Assembly: GCA_031256995.1 (NCBI GenBank)
Contig: JAIRPL010000047.1
Location: 1 to 64,000, forward strand
DNA length: 64,000 nt
Direction of reading: 5' to 3'
Source of the DNA: Puniceicoccales bacterium
GTDB taxonomy: Bacteria; Verrucomicrobiota; Verrucomicrobiia; Opitutales; UBA953
The notes beneath the pieces were generated by a model. It had not been told where the DNA came from, searched no databases, and saw only the letters and a list, made by a program, of their open reading frames with translations. The translations under genes were made by a program, and so were the position numbers. Shown one piece after another: positions 10,057 through 18,029 of this stretch. Within the stretch, counting starts at the first letter, position 1, and every line of letters begins with the position of its first letter.

Positions 10057-10995
10057 ATGGCGCGCCGGTCCAGACGAAACGATCCGCTTGAAGTCGCGAG
10101 AGTCATCATGACGCTCGCGCTTCTGGTTTTCTTGGGGCTGTTTTTCCTGTCCAACGGCAACATGAGACGGGCGGCGGGGATCTTTGTGACGTCCGTGATA
10201 ATTGGATTTCTCTGTCTTTGCGCGGCAATCGCCCTCGTGGCGGGCATTGCCTTGTGGCGGACATTGTACAGGAAAACCGAGGGTGCGGAGCCTTTTCTTC
10301 CCAAAAATTCCGGGGATTTCCCGCATCCAGCGCCAGAGGAAGGCGGTTTCTGCCAGCAACATGCCCCCGCGAGAGAAACTCCTCCAAAAAGATTCACGCA
10401 AGGCTCACCCTTCGGGGTGGGGGGCTTTTTTTGTCTACCCGCGAGAGAAACTCCTCCGAAAAGATTCACGCAAGAGTTGCTGAATCAATTGGAATGGCGG
10501 CGTTTTGAAATGCTTGTTCAAGCCCTGTTTCAGGCGGAAGGATTGATCGCTTCCCGGATACGCGCCGGCGCGGATGGCGGGATTGATCTTGCGCTGCGGG
10601 AAACCCCGCATGGCGCGGTGATTGCCATCGTCCAATGCAAGGCTTGGAAGGCCTACCCGGTGGGAGTGAAGCCGATCCGGGAGCTTTTCGGGGTGATGCA
10701 TGCGGAAAACGCGCCCCGTGCATGCTTTTTCAACTCGGGGCATTTCACCTCCGAGGCCCGGGCATTCGCGAACGGAAAACCGCTCGAACTCATTGACGGC
10801 AAGGGACTTCTTTCACGCCTTGATGCATTGGAGGATGGCAGGCGTGACGCCATCTTTGCCAAAATCACGGCCGGCGACCACACGACACCAACCTGCCCGT
10901 CGTGTGATGTGAAGATGGTGAGGAGGACGGGCCGAAACGGCGAATTCTGGGGATGCCGTTCCTATCCACGTTGCAAGCAAACGTTCCGGATCTGA
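10057..10995 (+). CDS. Membrane-anchored Mrr-type restriction endonuclease-like protein with C-terminal zinc ribbon
   Basis: The product has 312 residues. Two membrane segments lie near residues 14-32 and 40-65. A PD-(D/E)xK nuclease domain of the Mrr_cat type follows at about 145-255: EWRRFEMLVQALF, then GADGGIDL supplying the Asp, then VIAIVQCKAW with the QxK half of the active site. The last 35 residues are a topoisomerase-type four-cysteine zinc ribbon (CPSC ... GCRSYPRC). Such proteins are thought to cut or process DNA at the membrane, often as defence or maintenance factors. Between the membrane part and the nuclease sits an in-frame 72-base duplication encoding PARETPPKRFTQ twice. It carries a terminator-like hairpin, described separately. 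No partner methylase is adjacent. Confidence 0.8.
   Translation: MARRSRRNDPLEVARVIMTLALLVFLGLFFLSNGNMRRAAGIFVTSVIIGFLCLCAAIALVAGIALWRTLYRKTEGAEPFLPKNSGDFPHPAPEEGGFCQQHAPARETPPKRFTQGSPFGVGGFFCLPARETPPKRFTQELLNQLEWRRFEMLVQALFQAEGLIASRIRAGADGGIDLALRETPHGAVIAIVQCKAWKAYPVGVKPIRELFGVMHAENAPRACFFNSGHFTSEARAFANGKPLELIDGKGLLSRLDALEDGRRDAIFAKITAGDHTTPTCPSCDVKMVRRTGRNGEFWGCRSYPRCKQTFRI
10366..10474 (+). repeat. In-frame direct repeat flanking a terminator-like hairpin inside the Mrr-like gene
   Basis: The 37-base segments 10366-10402 and 10438-10474 are identical except for one base and are spaced 72 bases apart, which preserves the reading frame. Between them lies CTCACCC-TTCG-GGGTGGG (10404-10421), a 7-bp stem capped by a UUCG tetraloop. 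It is followed after GGGC by seven T residues (10426-10432), the layout of a Rho-independent terminator on the + strand. The repeated part encodes PARETPPKRFTQ and the hairpin encodes GSPFGVGGFFCL. Confidence 0.85.
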
Positions 10996-11059
10996 AACAA
11001 CGGCGGCAAACCGCCCGCCCGCCCGGCGCAAATCGCACCAGAACGCGCCTAGCGTGCCG

Positions 11060-11081
11060 CCCCCCCCCAAAAAAAGGGGGG
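11060..11081. other. Homopolymer tract C9-A7-G6 between convergent genes
   Basis: Nine C, seven A and six G follow one another, forming a potential hairpin with a C/G stem and an A7 loop. It sits between the stop codons of the Mrr-like gene and the YidE-like transporter gene. It could work as a shared transcription end or as a slippage-prone tract. It is outside any coding frame I support. Confidence 0.5.
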
Positions 11082-11106
11082 AGCCAAGCCACGGAAAAGC
11101 GCCCTC

Positions 11107-12882
11107 TCAGCACAACAAAATCACCAAAAGCTGGGCCGTCAAAATGCGCAAAAACATCGTCAATGGATACACGAGTGAATAGGCCACGGCGGCACCCTCG
11201 GAACGCGTGACACCCTGCGCAAAGCACAAGGCGGGCGGGTCCGTCATCGCGCCGGAAAGCACCCCGCAAAGGGTCAGATAGTTCATCCCCCAGACCTTCC
11301 GCGCCAAGACACCGACCACAAGCAACGGGACCACCGTCAGCACCGCTCCGTAAAGCACCCACGCCCCGCCTCCCGCCAGGATGCTCGGCCAGAATCCGGG
11401 ACCACTCTTGAGACCCACGCAAGCCAGGAACAACGCGATGCCAAGCTCGCGCATGAAAAGCAGCGCATTGGGCGGCAAATAGAACACGAGCGGGCCGACG
11501 CGCAGCAGGCTGCCCGTCACGAGGGCGACGAGGAGCGGGCCGCCCGCAAGACCGAGCTTCAGCGGCGCCGGGACACCCGGGATGTGCAACTCCTGCACCC
11601 CCAGCCCGATGCCGGCTGCCAGCCCGAGGAAGAGCGGGATGAAGTGCGGGTGATTCAAGGCCTTGAGCGAATCACCCAGCACCCTGGCCGCCCCATCCAG
11701 CCCGGTCGGGGTGCCGACAACGGTCACAAGATCGCCGGCCTGCAAGACAAGATTGCGCGACGCGGGAAGCTCGCGCCCGCCACGGCCCACACGCGTCGCC
11801 ACGACATTGAGGCGCTCCGGGAGACGCAACGCGCCAAGGCGGGTCCCAATGGCATTGGCGGCCGTCACAAAAACGCGGCGGGCGCTGACCTGGGAGACGC
11901 ATGGGGCGGCCACCGGCGGGACAACGGACTCCCCCGCCCCCGCGCCACCCGCAACCCCGCCCAACGTCAGGTCCTCCTCCACAACACAGCCAAAGCATGC
12001 CGCCGCCGGATAAACGAGCGCGCTGTCACCCACAAGCAGCAGGCGATCCCCGGACTGAAGCGCCAGGCCCGCCGATGCCTCGCGCACCACACCCGCGCGC
12101 CGGACGCGCGAGATCACGACGCCATCGGGAAGGATCCCCGAGACGTCCGCCAACGAACGCCCGGCCATCCCGGGATTGTCGACGCGCGCCGTCACCCGCG
12201 CCACACCCGGCGCGCCCGTCTCCAGGGCCGCCGCGTGCTCACGCGCCTCCGCCCCGACATCAATGCGGAAGAGCCAGCGCAAAAGCAGCATCGCGCCGAT
12301 GATCCCCGCCACGGCGCCAGGATAGGCCACGGCATAGCCGATCGCCACGACACCCCCCTGCCCTCCCGGAAGCGCCTGCCCCGCCGCCGCCATCGCCGGT
12401 GTGTTTGTAACCGCACCCGTGTAAATGCCGGCTCCCTGCGGCAGTGTGACCACCCCGGAGACGACGAGCGCGGCGGCAATGCCGACGCCAAGCAGCACCA
12501 CCGCGGCGGCAAGAGCGTTCAGGCCAAGGCCCTGCTTGCGCAGCGAACCGAGGAACGAGGGGCCGACCTGCAGCCCGACCGCATACACGAAAAGCGCGAG
12601 TCCAAAGTCCCGGGCAAAGTCGAGGATCGCCGCATCGGCGCGAAACACCTCGACACCGGCCCCGGCGGCATGCCCGAAAGCCAGCCCGGAAAACAGCACG
12701 GCCGCCGCGCCAAGGCCCATGCCCTTGACCTTGAGCGAGCCTGCCGCCATGCCTGCCGCGATGACCACGCAGAGCAACAGCATGGTTTGCGCCGCCATGC
12801 CGTGCGCCGGCACCGTCGCGCCAGCGCCAAGCGCCGCATTGGGAAGCTCCGCCAGCAGCGGAGAAAGTTGAAAAATTCTCAT
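11107..12882 (-). CDS. YidE/YbjL/AspT-type antiporter with two RCK_C domains
   Basis: The product has 591 residues, slightly longer than YidE or AspT. It shows the duplicated architecture of the aspartate:alanine exchanger family. The N-terminal half holds about five membrane segments (AQTMLLLCVVIAAGMAAGSL, LFVYAVGLQVGPSFLG, GAVTNTPAMAAAGQAL). A soluble middle section of two TrkA_C-like lobes follows (LADVSGILPDGVVISRV ... LQSGDRLLLVGD; LNVVATRVGRGG ... LQAGDLVTVVGT). The second membrane half has LFLACVGLKSGPGF and CGVLSGAMTDPPALCFA. The paired GLQVGP/GLKSGP and TNTPA/TDPPA motifs are characteristic. Substrate is unknown; dicarboxylates or amino acids are plausible. It starts at ATG 12882, divergent from the cupin gene. 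Confidence 0.88.
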   Translation of the reverse strand: MRIFQLSPLLAELPNAALGAGATVPAHGMAAQTMLLLCVVIAAGMAAGSLKVKGMGLGAAAVLFSGLAFGHAAGAGVEVFRADAAILDFARDFGLALFVYAVGLQVGPSFLGSLRKQGLGLNALAAAVVLLGVGIAAALVVSGVVTLPQGAGIYTGAVTNTPAMAAAGQALPGGQGGVVAIGYAVAYPGAVAGIIGAMLLLRWLFRIDVGAEAREHAAALETGAPGVARVTARVDNPGMAGRSLADVSGILPDGVVISRVRRAGVVREASAGLALQSGDRLLLVGDSALVYPAAACFGCVVEEDLTLGGVAGGAGAGESVVPPVAAPCVSQVSARRVFVTAANAIGTRLGALRLPERLNVVATRVGRGGRELPASRNLVLQAGDLVTVVGTPTGLDGAARVLGDSLKALNHPHFIPLFLGLAAGIGLGVQELHIPGVPAPLKLGLAGGPLLVALVTGSLLRVGPLVFYLPPNALLFMRELGIALFLACVGLKSGPGFWPSILAGGGAWVLYGAVLTVVPLLVVGVLARKVWGMNYLTLCGVLSGAMTDPPALCFAQGVTRSEGAAVAYSLVYPLTMFLRILTAQLLVILLC

Positions 12883-13834
12883 GGATTTTGTGGAAAGTCA
12901 GAATTGGCAAAAAAACATCAGGAATTCCGGAACCGCCGGAAAAAACGGAAAACGCTGGCGGGTGGTCTTCCTTCCGGAAAGTTTTCAAGGCACGGAATCG
13001 CGGCGACGCATCCCTCCAGACGACATACGCCACGGCGGAACCCTCCGCTCGCATCCACGCCCCTCCACTTCCCGAACCGGGGACCCGCGCGCGGGAGCCG
13101 CGCGCCCCGCCAGTTTCCCGGCGCCAAAACACGGCGCCCGGAAAGGCAAAAAACAAGGGGGAGGGAGGGAAGGACTACACGGAAAGTGGCGCGGCAAAAA
13201 CCGCATGGCCGCCCACGGGGGGCCGGAACCGGGGTGGCGCGCCCCTGTGGCGCGCACCCGCCATCCCCTTCCCGCGCCGGCAAGGCACGGCGTCCATGGA
13301 ACCAAGCCGCGCCGGAAGGGCGCGGGCATCATACAGGCTGTCAGTGTTCATATTTCGCGATGAAGGCAACATGCGTTGCCGGAGACAAAACGCGCGGGCG
13401 TGATATTCGGACTCTGGACTCCCGCCTCCTTCCCCTGACTTCCGCCGGAAAAGAGAGGCCACCCCGCCGCCGCCTTCACAGGCCCGCCCCCCCGTGGAGA
13501 GGCGCGCCCATTGGCTTTTCCATGCCGGCCGACCCGTTCAAGGCCGGCACTGGCGGACAGGTTGTCCATTACCGCAGCGCGTCTGTTGCCGGTTTGCACG
13601 GCATTCCCAATGCGCCCGCGAATTTCAAAAGAGGGTCAGTAAAAGAACGGGGGCGCAGGGAACCGGCGCGCGCCGTCAACGCAAGCGTTTTCCAATGGCT
13701 TGGGCAGCTTCCCCCCTTTTTCCACAAACTCCGTTCATCCGGACGAAAAGCAGGCCACCGCATTTTTCTTTTGTTTTTTACTAAAGATGAAAAAATAATG
13801 ACAGACATCGAACCTTTTCCCAAAAATTAACGCC
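12883..13834. other. Gene-poor stretch between divergent transporter and cupin genes
   Basis: About 950 bases with no protein I can support. The middle (about 13000-13320) is extremely GC-rich and carries open frames on both strands that encode only Arg/Pro/Gly-rich low-complexity sequence. The right end (about 13760-13834) is AT-rich and probably contains the cupin gene's promoter. No terminator, tRNA or repeat was recognised. Confidence 0.5.
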
Positions 13835-14542
13835 ATGTTTTCCACACAAGCCGGCACAGAGCCTGCGCGATGCACGCTCTCGCGGGAAAAAGCCGCGGCA
13901 ATCGTACGAGATTTTCGCGACACCTACCTTCGGCTCGCCGGTGACGTCCGCGAGGATCTCGCCGCCGAGTTGCGCCACGTCGTCGCGGAGCTTGACGCCA
14001 TCGATTTTTCGGTCGCCGACGCCTCCCTTCTGGCCCCAAGCGGGCACCCGGTCGCCGCCCGGTTCGCCATGCTGGCAAATCCCACGGCGGCAGCTTCCTC
14101 CGGGAACACCGGCCCCGGGCCATGCCCGCGAGACGAGGCCGCGGCGCGCCTCCTCGCACTTGTCCAGCCATGGCTTGGCGCCCTTCCGTGGCGCTACAGC
14201 TATGACGAGAAAGCCTCGCCCCCCGGCCTGGGCCGCCGCATGGCATGGGCGGAACTTGTCGGCCCCATCGCCCCTTTCCGAAGTGAAAAGGTCTGCTTCG
14301 GCCTCACGGCCATCGGCCCCGGCCTGCTCTACCCCGCCCACCGCCATCCCGCCACAGAGACTTATTATGTGCTCCACGGGGATGCCCTCTGGACCGCCGC
14401 GGGCGTCCCGCTCACGCACCGGCCCGGCGCCCTCATTTTGCACCCTCCCAACATCCACCACTCCATGCAAACCACCGCGACTCCGCTTCTGGCAGCCTAC
14501 ACGTGGTCGGGGGATGTCCACACCCTTTCCAGCTATTGCTGA
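13835..14542 (+). CDS. Cupin protein of the DMSP-lyase (DddL-like) type
   Basis: The product has 235 residues. The C-terminal half has a textbook cupin motif 1: G163 then H169-R-H171, E175 and G182, in the spacing G-x5-H-x-H-x3-E-x6-G (segment LLYPAHRHPATETYYVLHG). Motif 2 follows with HPPNIHHS, giving H208 as the fourth metal ligand. Tyr177/178 sit where DMSP lyases of the DddL/DddQ/DddW group keep a catalytic tyrosine. The helical N-terminal 120 residues are also as in that group. It could cleave dimethylsulfoniopropionate to acrylate and DMS, but members of this cupin family can act on other substrates and no acrylate or DMSP uptake genes are adjacent. The family call is firmer than the substrate. 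Confidence 0.7.
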   Translation: MFSTQAGTEPARCTLSREKAAAIVRDFRDTYLRLAGDVREDLAAELRHVVAELDAIDFSVADASLLAPSGHPVAARFAMLANPTAAASSGNTGPGPCPRDEAAARLLALVQPWLGALPWRYSYDEKASPPGLGRRMAWAELVGPIAPFRSEKVCFGLTAIGPGLLYPAHRHPATETYYVLHGDALWTAAGVPLTHRPGALILHPPNIHHSMQTTATPLLAAYTWSGDVHTLSSYC

Positions 14543-14593
14543 TCTTTGGGGAATCGCCCCGCGCGCCCACGCCCGCCGCCATGCGCGCCGCGC

Positions 14594-15364
14594 CTACCCA
14601 AGCAGCAGCCGCAGGCCGGCAAGAACGCCAAGCGCGAGGGCGATGTTCTCGAAAAGCCGCTGGTTGACATGGCGCAGAAGCAAGCGCCCCGCGATGGCGC
14701 CTGTGAACACGGCGGGCACGAGCATGGCGTTAAGCCCAAGGCTCTCGACGGTTATCAGGCCAAGGCCCGCCATGAACGGCACCTTGAACCAGTTCAGCAC
14801 CATGAAAAACACCGCCCCGGTGCCCACGAACTCCATTTTTGGCAGTCCTGCGGCCAGGAAAAACAACGTGGCCAGCGGCCCGGCGGCATTCGCCACAAGC
14901 GTCGTGAAACCCATCAGCAATCCGATGACCGGGCAGAACCACGGCGGCATCCCGCCCCCCGGCGGCGGCGAATCCCCCGCCACGGGCGCCGCACGCCCCC
15001 GGCGTTCCCGAAGGAAATGCGCGGCGGAAAACGCGAGGATGATGCCCCCGATGAGCATCCCGGACTGCCTGTCGTTCATCCGCCCCATCGCAAGGAAACC
15101 GGCGACGACACCCGCCGCCGCCCACGGGAAAAGCCTCACCAGCCAGCGCCATTCCATGTGCCGGCGGTAAAATGCCACCGCAAACAAGTCCCCGGCGATG
15201 AGCAGCGGCAGCACCAGGCCCGTGGCCTGCCGCCCATCCTCAAACACATTCGCGAACAATGCCACGAACAGGATGCCAAGGCCCGGGATCCCCGTCTTGG
15301 AAATCCCCACCAGGAGCGACGCCGCGAAAAGCAGCACCCACTGCCATGTCTCAAAACCCTGCAT
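14594..15364 (-). CDS. TauE/SafE (TSUP) family membrane exporter
   Basis: The product has 256 residues with about eight hydrophobic segments, the usual size for this family. Marks are LFAASLLVGISKTGIPGLG in the first helix pair and, in the second half, CPVIGLLMGFTTLVANAAGP followed by FVGTGAVFFMVLNWFKVPF. TSUP proteins are proposed to export sulfite, sulfoacetate or other organosulfur or C2 anions. The gene lies 6 bases downstream of the Mrp-like ATPase gene on the same strand, so the two are probably one transcript. The cupin gene ends convergently 51 bases away. Substrate is inferred only from the family. Confidence 0.88.
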   Translation of the reverse strand: MQGFETWQWVLLFAASLLVGISKTGIPGLGILFVALFANVFEDGRQATGLVLPLLIAGDLFAVAFYRRHMEWRWLVRLFPWAAAGVVAGFLAMGRMNDRQSGMLIGGIILAFSAAHFLRERRGRAAPVAGDSPPPGGGMPPWFCPVIGLLMGFTTLVANAAGPLATLFFLAAGLPKMEFVGTGAVFFMVLNWFKVPFMAGLGLITVESLGLNAMLVPAVFTGAIAGRLLLRHVNQRLFENIALALGVLAGLRLLLG

Positions 15365-15370
15365 GACGGC

Positions 15371-16420
15371 TCAATCCACGACACGGGCGGCCAGCTTGCG
15401 GAATGCCTGCGCCGGGGCGCCCTCCGGCGCGGCGAGAACCACGGGCAGCCCCGTGTCGCCGCCTTCGCGCACGCTGGCATCGAGCGGTATTTGCGCCAGA
15501 AGCGGCGCGCCAAGCTGCGCGGCAAGCGCCTCGCCGCCACCGCTCCCGAAAATGGAGGCCGCCCCCGGCGATCCGCCCATGTTCTCGACAACCCCCAAAA
15601 GCGGCACCCCCAGCTTCCTGAAAAGCTCCGCGCCGCGCCGCGCGACCCCGGCGGCCGCGGGTTGCGGCGTCGTGACGACGACCACCCCGTCAAGCTGCAC
15701 CGTTTGCGCCAGGGACAACGGCGCGTCACCCGTCCCCGGCGGCAGATCCACGACGAGGACATCCACGCCCCCCCACGCCACCTGCGAGGCAAACTGCCGG
15801 ATGGCCTTCATGATCATCGGCCCGCGCCAGACGACCGGCGCCTCCTCGTCCATCAGGAAACCAAGCGACATGATCCTCAGGCCATGATTCTCCAGCGGCA
15901 GGATGTTTTCCCCGTCCGTCTCCGGGGCGCGCCCCAGAAGGCCGGTCATCAGCGGCACGGAAGGCCCGTGCATGTCGCAGTCCAGCAAGCCAACCCGTCC
16001 CGCGCCGCAATGCCGCACCAAGGCGCAGGCGAGGTTCACGGCCACGGTGGACTTCCCCACCCCGCCCTTGCCGCTCGCCACGGCGATCACACGCGCCACG
16101 CCGGGCACACGCCCCGGAACGGGCGCGGCGGCGGGGGCCGCGGAACCGCCCGAAGCGGCGCGGGACGCCTGCCCGGAAGGCTCCTCGCGCGTCACACGCA
16201 CCTCGAACGGCCCGCCGGGAAGCGGCGAAAGCGCGGCGGCGATCTCCCCTTGCAGGCGCTCCTGGAGCGCCTCGTCGCGCGTCGTGACGCAAACCGAGAC
16301 GAGCACGCCGCCCCCCGGGCGCGGCGACACCTCCCGGACGAGGCCAAAGGACACAATGTCCCGCGTGTATCCGGGATACCGCACCCGCTTGAGAACGTTG
16401 AGGATGGCTTCCTTATCCAT
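15371..16420 (-). CDS. Mrp/ApbC-type P-loop ATPase with N-terminal MIP18 (DUF59) domain
   Basis: The product is 349 residues long when started at ATG 16420 (MDKEAILNVLKRVRYPGYTR). A longer frame exists to 16588 but its extra part is not family-like. Residues 1-75 form the MIP18/DUF59 domain. An Ala/Pro linker follows, then the ATPase with the deviant Walker A SGKGGVGKSTVAVNLA, DCDMHGPSVP, and VDLPPGTGDAPLSLAQ. Mrp proteins usually load Fe-S clusters through a C-terminal CxxC. At the equivalent place, after VENMGG, no cysteine is present (SPGAASIFGSGGG), so carrier function may differ. It is first in a probable two-gene operon with the TSUP exporter and is divergent from ruvA. Confidence 0.88.
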   Translation of the reverse strand: MDKEAILNVLKRVRYPGYTRDIVSFGLVREVSPRPGGGVLVSVCVTTRDEALQERLQGEIAAALSPLPGGPFEVRVTREEPSGQASRAASGGSAAPAAAPVPGRVPGVARVIAVASGKGGVGKSTVAVNLACALVRHCGAGRVGLLDCDMHGPSVPLMTGLLGRAPETDGENILPLENHGLRIMSLGFLMDEEAPVVWRGPMIMKAIRQFASQVAWGGVDVLVVDLPPGTGDAPLSLAQTVQLDGVVVVTTPQPAAAGVARRGAELFRKLGVPLLGVVENMGGSPGAASIFGSGGGEALAAQLGAPLLAQIPLDASVREGGDTGLPVVLAAPEGAPAQAFRKLAARVVD

Positions 16421-16565
16421 TGGTTTCAAATGGGTGACATGCTGCGTGACAACGCGCGGCGGCTCAACCGTCAACAAACGCCGGGGAGGCGGGGCGCGGA
16501 TTCCGGTGAATGCGGCCGGCCTTGGCGGTTGCGCGCCAATGCGCATCCCGGCAATTTCCCGGCGC

Positions 16566-17192
16566 ATGATCACCTCCCTGCGCGGCACCCTGCTTGAATC
16601 GGCGATATTTCACGCCGTCGTCGAATGCGCGGGCGTCGGCTACGAAGTGCACATCCCCGTCACGACGACGGAAAAACTCCCGCCCCCGGGGAGCGAAGTC
16701 CGCCTGCACATCCTTCACGTCATCCGCGAGGACGACCAGTCGCTCTACGGCTTTGCCTCCGCCGAGGAGCGCGACTTCTTCAAAATGCTCGTCGAGAGGG
16801 TCTCGGGGGTCGGCCCCCGCACCGCGCTGAACATTTTCAGCAAGCTGTCCCTGCCCGTCCTCAAGGAGGCCCTCGCGCGCGGCGACGTGAAGCTTCTCGC
16901 AAGCTGCCCGGGCATCGGAAAGAAAACGGCGGAACGCCTGGTCGTGGAGCTGCGCGACAAGGTCTCCGCCGGGGTCTCCGCGCGGGACGGCGGCGCCCAG
17001 ACCGGCCCCGCCGCCCTTGCCGGTCCGGCCGGGGGCGGCGCGCCATCCACGCAAAGCGACGCCGTGGCCGCCCTTGTATCCCTCGGCCTCAAGGCCGTCG
17101 ACGCCGACAAGGCCGTCCGCCAGGCCATCGAAAAGCTGGGAGCCGGGGCACCCATCGAGAGGCTCATCCGCGCGGCGCTCGGCAATTCCTGA
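16566..17192 (+). CDS. ruvA: Holliday junction branch-migration protein RuvA
   Basis: The product has 208 residues, the usual length. It starts at ATG 16566 (MITSLRGTLLES); the frame is open further upstream but only this start matches the family. Domain I is the OB fold (VVECAGVGYEVHIPVTT). Domain II has the two helix-hairpin-helix motifs (VSGVGPRTALNIFSKL and CPGIGKKTAERLVVELRDK) that grip the junction. An Ala/Gly-rich linker leads to domain III (DAVAALVSLGLKAVDADKAV), which contacts RuvB. It acts with RuvB and RuvC in recombination repair. RuvB and RuvC are not in the window, which is common when the operon is split. Confidence 0.96.
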   Translation: MITSLRGTLLESAIFHAVVECAGVGYEVHIPVTTTEKLPPPGSEVRLHILHVIREDDQSLYGFASAEERDFFKMLVERVSGVGPRTALNIFSKLSLPVLKEALARGDVKLLASCPGIGKKTAERLVVELRDKVSAGVSARDGGAQTGPAALAGPAGGGAPSTQSDAVAALVSLGLKAVDADKAVRQAIEKLGAGAPIERLIRAALGNS

Positions 17193-17273
17193 AAACGCCG
17201 CGCACGCCGGCGGGCATGGGGGATTTCTTGGAAAAAACGTGCCTAAAAACCGCCGCCCCCTACCTTGCGGCGG

Positions 17274-17930
17274 ATGACCAGCTTCCAAAATCCACCCCCC
17301 GCCCCCGCCGCGCCGGGCGCGCAAAGGCAACCTTCGGACGAGAATGACGAGGCCAGTCACAAACGGCAGATGCGGGACTTGCAGACGTCGATGCGCGCCG
17401 CGATGGATGCCGCGCGCGAGGAGCGCGACCTCGTCATAGTCAACACCGGCGCGGGCAAGGGGAAGAGCACGGCGGCCTTTGGGATGCTTGTGCGCAACAT
17501 CGGGCACGGGCGCCGCTGTGTCGTGGTGCAATTCGTGAAGGAGGGCGACCATGCCATCCGCAAGGTGCTTTCCGGGCCGCTTCTGCAGTGGCACGGGGCG
17601 GGAGGCGGGTTCACGTGGGACACGCAGGACCGCAACGCGGACATCGCGGCGGCGCGCGCGGGGTGGCTTGCCGCGCTTGACGCGCTGCGCGACCCGGCGG
17701 TGCGCTTTGTGCTGCTCGACGAGCTGAACATCGTCCTCCAGTGCGGTTACCTGCCCGTGGACGAGGTTTTGGACGGCCTGCGCTCGCGCGCGGCGGGAAA
17801 ACACGTCGTCATCACGGGACGCGGCGCCCCGCCGGAACTTGTTGATTTCGCGGATCTCGTGACGGAGATGCGCGAGATCAAGCACCCGTTCAACGCCGGG
17901 GTCCGCGCCCAGGCCGGCGTGGAGTTTTGA
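17274..17930 (+). CDS. cobO: Cob(I)yrinic acid a,c-diamide adenosyltransferase (CobO/BtuR type)
   Basis: The product is 218 residues from ATG 17274 (MTSFQNPPPAPAAP); a TTG three codons earlier is less likely. A Pro/Gln-rich N-terminal tail precedes the P-loop GAGKGKSTAAFGML, followed by VVVQFVKEGD, WLAALDALRDPAVRFVLLDELNIVLQCGYL and VVITGRGAPPELVDFADLVTEM. These are diagnostic of the CobA/CobO family, which transfers the adenosyl group of ATP to cob(I)alamin. Its product is the coenzyme of methylmalonyl-CoA mutase, whose chaperone MeaB is also in the window. It lies 81 bases after ruvA and is convergent with metK. Confidence 0.93.
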   Translation: MTSFQNPPPAPAAPGAQRQPSDENDEASHKRQMRDLQTSMRAAMDAAREERDLVIVNTGAGKGKSTAAFGMLVRNIGHGRRCVVVQFVKEGDHAIRKVLSGPLLQWHGAGGGFTWDTQDRNADIAAARAGWLAALDALRDPAVRFVLLDELNIVLQCGYLPVDEVLDGLRSRAAGKHVVITGRGAPPELVDFADLVTEMREIKHPFNAGVRAQAGVEF

Positions 17931-17935
17931 GACGC

Positions 17936-17962
17936 AAAAAAAGGCGGGCATTCGCGCCCGCC
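17936..17962 (-). terminator. Intrinsic terminator of metK
   Basis: Read on the - strand, GGCGGGC, a 6-base loop and GCCCGCC (17962 down to 17943) are followed at once by seven U residues (17942-17936). This is a strong Rho-independent terminator about 70 bases after the metK stop codon. The A7 on the + strand precedes the stem, so it serves metK rather than cobO. Confidence 0.85.
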
Positions 17963-18029
17963 CCGTGCGGCGTGTGCCGGAGGCCCGCGCGTGGGAAAAC
18001 CACGGGGGCACCGGAGGCACCCGCCTTTC

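Noticed and set aside
11584-13830. 748-codon open frame on the + strand opposite the YidE-like gene
   Set aside because: It is Arg/His/Pro-rich antisense of a clear membrane protein gene and continues into GC-rich intergenic DNA. Such frames are expected in GC-rich genomes.
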